Below are positions 58,030 through 64,000 of a stretch of DNA of 64,000 nucleotides, piece after piece. Positions within the stretch are counted from its first letter, which is position 1, and every line of letters begins with the position of its first letter. The stretch is from Osedax frankpressi (Eukaryota > Annelida > Polychaeta > Sabellida > Siboglinidae), in contig OZ038316.1 in NCBI GenBank assembly GCA_964035775.1, positions 30,969,142 to 31,033,141 on the forward strand. Reading direction: 5' to 3'. Position numbers and translations under genes: made by a program. Under the pieces are notes generated by a model. The model ran no database searches, was not told the origin of the DNA, and saw only the letters and a list, made by a program, of their open reading frames with translations.

Positions 58030-59280
58030 TTCTACTGCATAGTTAATATTACTGCCTAGTTAATACTACTGCCTAGTTAATAATACTGCCTAGTTAATAC
58101 TACTGCCTAGTTAATAATACTGCCTAGTTAATACTGCTGCCTAGTTAATACTACTACCTAGTTAATACTACTGCCTAGTTAATACTACTGCCTAGTTAAT
58201 ACTACGGCCTAGTTAATACTATTGCCTAGTTGTTAATACTACTGCCTAGTTAATACTACGGCCTAGTTAATACTACTGCCTAGTTAATACTACTGCCTAG
58301 TTAATATTACTGCCTAGTTAATACTACTGCCTAGTTAATAATACTGCCTAGTTAATAATACTGCCTAGTTAATACTACTGCCTAGTTAATATTACTGCCT
58401 AGTTAATACTACTGCCTAGTTAATACTACTGCCTAGTTAATACTACTGCCTAGTTAATACTATTGCCTAGTTGTTAATACTACTGCAAAGTTAATACTAC
58501 GGCCTAGTTAATACTACTGCCTAGTTAATACTACGGCCTAGTTAATACTACTGCCTAGTTAATACTACTGCCTAGTTAATACTACGGCCTAGTTAATACT
58601 ATGGCCTAGTTAATACTACTGCCTAGTTAATACTACTGTCTAGTTAATACTACTGCCTAGCTAATACTACGGCCTAGTTAATACTATTGCCTAGCTAATA
58701 CTACGGCCTAGTTAATACTATTGCCTAGTTGTTAATACTACTGGCTAGTTAATACTACGGCCTAGTTAATACTACTGCCTAGTTAATACTACTGCCTAGT
58801 TAATATTACTGCCTAGTTAATACTACTGCCTAGTTAATAATACTGCCTAGTTAATAATACTGCCTAGTTAATACTACTGCCTAGTTAATATTACTGCCTA
58901 GTTAATACTACTGCCTAGTTAATACTACTGCCTAGTTAATACTACTGCCTAGTTAATACTACTGCCTAGTTAATACTACTGCCTAGTTAATACTACTGCC
59001 TAGTTAATACTACTGCCTAGTTAATACTACTGCCTAGTTAATACTACTGCCTAGTTAATACTACTGCCTAGTTAATACTACTGCCTAGTTAATACTACTG
59101 CCTAGTTAATACTACTGCCTAGTTAATACTACTGCCTAGTTAATACTACTGCCTAGTTAATACTACTGCCTAGTTAATACTACTGCCTAGTTAATACTAC
59201 TGCCTAGTTAATACTACTGCCTAGTTAATACTACTGCCTAGTTAATACTACTGCCTAGTTAATACTACTGCCTAGTTAAT
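58030..59280. repeat. 17-bp minisatellite CCTAGTTAATACTACTG
   Basis: About 74 copies of CCTAGTTAATACTACTG. Variants ATACTACGG, ATATTACTG, ATAATACTG and a TTGTTAATA insertion occur in the left two thirds and as repeated blocks (for example the same order near 58200 and 58720). The right third, from about 58920, is nearly perfect, which points to recent expansion from one unit. Confidence 0.97.
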
Positions 59281-59284
59281 GAAA

Positions 59285-59640
59285 ATAGTATTTAAAGGCA
59301 CAAAAAAAAATATATATAGCACACATATTTCTTAATCATGAATGAAATATGTTTACAATAATACATTAGATGTATAAATAGATGTAGAGATGCATATGCA
59401 ATAAAGTCAATGAAAACTTATACAAATATGTATATATATAAATATATATATAAATATATATATAATTAAAATACAAATAATTGTAAAAACACTGATAATA
59501 TAGTAAAAAGAAGACCGTGTATGACAATAGAACATATTATTGACAATACAATGTATACTTAGTTTAAGGGAATCATAGAAGTAAACAATGGCCTATTTTA
59601 AAAAAAGTTTCTGCCTTATTGTCTGACATTATTATCCTGT
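59285..59640. other. AT-rich spacer
   Basis: No gene or element recognised. Confidence 0.5.
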
Positions 59641-59642
59641 TA

Positions 59643-60068
59643 CATTATAGTTATATTATAGTTACATTATAGTAACATTATATTAACATTTTAGTTACTT
59701 TATAGTTACTTTACAGTTACTTTATATTTACTTTATAGTTACATTATAGTAACATTATAGTAACATTATATTAACATTTTTGTTACTTTATAGTTACTTT
59801 ACAGTTACTTATTATTTATTAACATTTTAGTTACTTTATAGTTACTTTACAGTTACTTTATATTTAATTTATAGTTAGATTATAGTAACATTTTAGTTAA
59901 AATATAGTTACATTATAGGTACATTATAGTTACTTTATAGTTACTTTACAGTTACTTTATAGTTACTTTATAGTTACATTATAGTAACATTTTAGTTACA
60001 TTATAGTTACATTATAGTTACTTTATAGATACTTTATAGTAACATTTTAGTTACTTTATAGTTACTTT
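59643..60068. repeat. ~12-bp repeat TTATAGTTACAT / TTTATAGTTAC
   Basis: Units of 11-12 bp alternating TTACATTATAG, TTACTTTATAG and AACATTATAG. AT-rich and imperfect. Confidence 0.9.
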
Positions 60069-60149
60069 TTAAACATTTTATACAATAATGATATGCTCAA
60101 CTTTCTTTTTATGATAGCATTAAGTATATAAATAGTAAACATATTCAGG

Positions 60150-60616
60150 ACTCTTTACACTCCTTACACACTTTACACTCCTTACACTCTATACACCTTA
60201 CACTCCTTACACTCCCTACACTCCTTGCACACCTTACACTCCTTACACTCCTTACACTCCTTACACTCACTACACACCAAAAACTTACACTCCTTACACT
60301 CCCTACACACCTAACACTCCTTACACTCACTACACACCAAAAACTTACACTCCTTACACTCCCTACACACCTTACACTCCTTATACTCACTACACACCAA
60401 AAACTTACACTCCCTACACACCTTACACTCCTTACACACCTTACACTCCCTACACACCTTACACTCCATACACACCTTACACTCCATATACCTTACACTC
60501 CTTACAAACATTACACTCCAAAAACTTACACTCCATACACCTTACACTCCAAAAACTTACACTCCATACACTTTACACTCCTTACACTCCACACACCTTA
60601 CACACCTTACACACCT
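60150..60616. repeat. 9-bp repeat ACTCCTTAC/ACACCTTAC
   Basis: Units of nine bases, TTACACTCC and TTACACACC, with a longer block holding ACACACCAAAAACTTACACT that recurs three times. C-rich on plus. The minus-strand SVRSVRCV frames are artefacts of a period divisible by three. Confidence 0.95.
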
Positions 60617-61866
60617 ACATATTCTCTACATATTCTCTACATATTCTCTACACACCTACATATTCTCTACACATTCTCTACATATTCTCTATTCTCTACA
60701 CATTCTCTACATATTCTCTACACATTCTCTACATATTCTCTACACATTCTCTACATATTCTCTACACATTCTCTACACATTATCTACATATTCTCTACAT
60801 ATTCTCTACACATTCTCTACATATTCTCTACACATTCTCTACATATTCTCTACATATTCTCTACATATTCTCTACATATTCTCTACACATTCTCTACATA
60901 TTATCTACACATTCTCTACATATGCTCTACACATTCTCTACACATTCTCTACACATTCTCTACATATTCTCTACATATTCTCTATTACCTAAATATTCTC
61001 TACACATTCTCTACACATTCTCTATTCTCTACACATTCTCTACATATTCTCTACATATTCTCTACATATTCTCTACACATTCTCTACATATTCTCTACAC
61101 ATTCTCTACATATTCTCTACACATTCTCTACACATTCTCTATTCTCTACATATTCTCTACATATTCTCTACATATTCTCTACACATTCTCTACATATTCT
61201 CTACATATTCTCTACATATTCTCTACATATTATCTACACATTCTCTACATATTCTCTACACATTCTCTACATATTCTCTACACATTCTCTACACATTCTC
61301 TACATATTCTCTACATATTCTCTATTACCTACATATTCTCTACACATTCTCTACACATTCTCTATTCTCTACACATTCTCTACATATTCTCTACATATTC
61401 TCTACACATTCTCTATTCTCTACATATTCTCTACATATTCTCTACATATTCTCTACACATTCTCTACATATTCTCTACATATTCTCTACATATTCTCTAC
61501 ACATTCTCTACATATTATCTACACATTCTCTACATATTCTCTACACATTCTCTACATATTCTCTACATATTCTCTACATATTCTCTACATATTCTCTACA
61601 TATTCTCTACATATTCTCTACATATTCTCTATTCTCTACACATTCTCTACACATTCTCTATTCTCTACAAATTCTCTACATATTCTCTACATATTCTCTA
61701 CACATTCTCTATTCTCTACACATTCTCTACATATTCTCTACATATTCTCTACATATTCTCTACACATTCTCTACACATTCTCTACATATTCTCTACATAT
61801 TCTCTACACATTCTCTACATATTCTCTACACATTCTCTACATATTATCTACACATTCTCTACATAA
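60617..61866. repeat. 11-bp minisatellite TTCTCTACATA
   Basis: About 113 copies of TTCTCTACATA or TTCTCTACACA, adjoining the 9-bp array without a spacer. Shorter TTCTCTA deletions recur at regular intervals, marking block duplications. The 314-codon plus frame (HSLHILYIFSTY) is open because CTCTAC words lack stops in that frame at this mix; no family supports it. Confidence 0.97.
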
Positions 61867-61869
61867 CTA

Positions 61870-62330
61870 TCTAGTCTTAAATCATCGATGCATTGGATTC
61901 TGGCCATGCAAAGAAATACATCTAGATGCATACGATATCCCAACTCATCACATACTATAATATATACATCGCATATGTTAAGCATTGAAAATACCCATAT
62001 AATCTAGGGGATCGTATTCGGAACCCAAATAGTTCGATATTATACAATAATATTGGCATAACAGCAAAACACTTTATACAATCATTACATCAGTCGGATA
62101 GTTGCTAGTTGGATAGTATCTAGGGTTAATTGCATTAGTAATCTTTAATATTGTGTGATTGATTTAGAGAAAAATGTTGTAGTTATTAAATTCGTAAAAT
62201 GCCAACATTTGGTTATTACATATATATAATAATTAATCTACACACATACAATCATATCAGATAAGTATAAGTGGATATTAAACAATTACTAAACTGAACT
62301 AATTATGAAAAATTCAAGATATTTTACCAA
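61870..62330. other. Spacer without recognised gene
   Basis: Unique AT-rich DNA; nothing supported. Confidence 0.5.
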
Positions 62331-62337
62331 AGTTTAG

Positions 62338-62673
62338 TTATTTTTTCGAATTCTCAAGATTTAAACAACATATTTTTACAAATAAAAAGAGACATTTTAC
62401 AATTCTTCTAAAATAATAAATAAAGTAACTATTCGAAGGGTTTAACACTTTATAAATGCTACGATGTAACGAACTCCATCTCGCGTCATCGAAAGCAATT
62501 ATCAATAATTGAATTATTATATTTCTGAAAATAAGCCCGCCGTCCATATAAATATAATTGCGGCGAGTTCCTTGAATCGTAATTCCCCGAACGCGAGAAG
62601 ACAACATCATTGTGGCTGACACCCTATTCCAATTGCACTCTAGCGAATTCATTTTATTTTTGCATCTCGGCAT
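62338..62673 (-). CDS. Weak open frame, unrecognised
   Basis: A 111-codon ATG frame, MPRCKNKMNSLECNWNRVSA onward, in a block (62530-62690) of more balanced composition than its flanks. A second frame (VSHNDVVFSRSGNYDSRNSP) is open over the same bases. It could be a small gene, a 5' UTR exon of the SNX9-family gene, or chance. I cannot decide. Confidence 0.25.
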   Translation of the reverse strand: MPRCKNKMNSLECNWNRVSATMMLSSRVRGITIQGTRRNYIYMDGGLIFRNIIIQLLIIAFDDARWSSLHRSIYKVLNPSNSYFIYYFRRIVKCLFLFVKICCLNLENSKK

Positions 62674-62699
62674 TGCATTTTAATGCAAAATCACTAGAA

Positions 62700-63795
62700 T
62701 GATCAGAACCCGTTTCGATTGCCATAGTAACGGGTAATTCCTGTTCAAATAGAAATCCTATCAAATCTCAATACACAAAACCATGTTTGCGCTTATACTT
62801 TTCACTAGTCTTGAAATTGCCAACTATTGAGATTATTTAACACCATGTATAAACGGAAACAATAGGAAATGTGCACCCATTGCATTGTAACGGGCCAGCT
62901 TTGTTTATTTGATTATACAGCCGCTAGATAGAGAAAACGGATTTACATCTAGCTCAATATTGCATGGTAATCATCTGACCATGCATGAGGGTAAAGCATC
63001 TTGGTCACTATCTACTTAAATAGATATCTGACCATGGGCCTTATTAAAATAGGTATATATGTATATATATATATATATGATGTAATATAAATAATAATAA
63101 CTAGGAAATGGTTTTTAGTTTTTTAGTTATAAAAACATATGTGTAATAATGTCAACAAAGAATGAATTGATAAGCGAATTGAATTGTTCCAATAAAACTC
63201 TGCCTACCTTCCACTGAAAACTATCAATAGCACATCTGTTAATCTGTTAAGCTGTTTATCCATTGTCTGCATCTTGTGATGTTAATTAAAATCACATGAC
63301 CACAAATAAATAACAGAGTATTAATAGGGACATATATATATATATATATACATGTGTGAGGGTATGTAAGTTAATTAAATATAATTATTGTTGGGCATGT
63401 GATTGAGATCCTATAAATGAATATTCACTTGATTTCAGTGAATATATGATAAATATTCTATATAAAAGAATTATATTTTACTTGAAATATGATTTTAATA
63501 ATAAATATATTATTAACCTTTAATATAATATTACAAAACTTCCTATTTAATATAATTGATATTATATGATATTATAATAAAATATTGTATAGTAAGAAAA
63601 GTATCTAGAATAAAAATAATAAAGTCAAGATTACATACCTTAGTTATTAACTACTTAGATTAACTACTAATATATAATAGGCAATATGTCAAAGTAAATA
63701 GATCTATTTATAAACTATATTACATGCAAGGTTCATAACTCTTTATTTTATATCATATATATATAATATAAAATATATATTATTCAGGTGTATTA
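62700..63795. other. Unique AT-rich sequence, no gene recognised
   Basis: Contains short (TA)n tracts at 63055-63078 and 63331-63350. No N-terminal SH3 exon was found. Confidence 0.5.
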
Positions 63796-63799
63796 AGGG

Positions 63800-64000
63800 G
63801 GTGTATGCCCCACACTGTAGGCCTACACTGTTGACCCACATTACAGACCCACACTACAGACCTATACTGCAGACCCGCACTACAGACCCGCACTACAGAC
63901 CCACACAACAAACCCACACTACAGACCCATACTGCAAACCCGCACTATAGACCCGCATTACAGACCCATACTGCAAACCCACACTATAGACCCGCACTAT
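63800..64000. repeat. ~13-bp repeat CACTACAGACCCG, cut by window edge
   Basis: Units such as CACTACAGACCCG, CACTATAGACCCG and TACTGCAAACCCA. C/A-rich on plus. The array continues beyond the right edge. Confidence 0.93.

Noticed and set aside
60922-61866. A 314-codon plus-strand frame of HSLHILYIFSTY repeats, the longest in the window
   Set aside because: Entirely inside an 11-bp minisatellite; the sequence is low complexity and changes with unit deletions.

Overview
This is an AT-rich animal (metazoan) nuclear segment. It holds short coding exons bounded by GT...AG introns, LINE and SINE relics, and an exceptional load of tandem repeats. No prokaryotic operon structure, CRISPR or rRNA is visible. 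Two genes can be named from exon-by-exon protein similarity with consistent splice phase. One is the 5' end of CTR9 (Paf1 complex) on the minus strand at 1114-3819, running off the left edge. The other is most of a sorting nexin 9-family gene (SH3, acidic WD, PX and BAR parts) on the minus strand at 43961-57131. The exact species cannot be told; nothing here separates flatworm, mollusc or another invertebrate.

Layout. 0-9 kb: pyrimidine repeats, CTR9 exons 2 and 1, a 23-bp minisatellite in the CTR9 intron, a 129-bp tandem dimer, a 2.5-kb array of a 17-bp unit and a tRNA-like SINE. 9-13.4 kb: the end of a plus-strand gene with an Asn-rich stretch, then minus-strand exons of an unrecognised protein, one copy of an interspersed hairpin element and a G-rich minisatellite. 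14.8-18.9 kb: a 15-bp TATA-like array and minus-strand exons of one or two unrecognised genes. 18.9-31.1 kb: one 12-kb G-rich minisatellite (18/19-bp unit), probably intronic. 31.3-37.2 kb: phase-matched minus-strand exons of an unrecognised protein. 37.7-43.9 kb: an AT-rich desert with two LINE endonuclease relics. 44-57 kb: the SNX9-family gene, nearly every larger intron carrying its own minisatellite. 57-64 kb: six further tandem arrays and little else.

The main unexpected theme is the link between minisatellites and splice sites. One exon ends in four copies of its own splice donor, spaced 22 bp so that the three coding phases are all available. A SNX9-family intron is a tandem array of its own donor region. 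Several other arrays start within tens of bases of a donor. Most arrays are pyrimidine-rich on the sense strand of the gene that contains them. A dispersed ~145-bp palindromic element with co-varying arms is the second notable item. Identifications rest on reading by eye; no database search was run.
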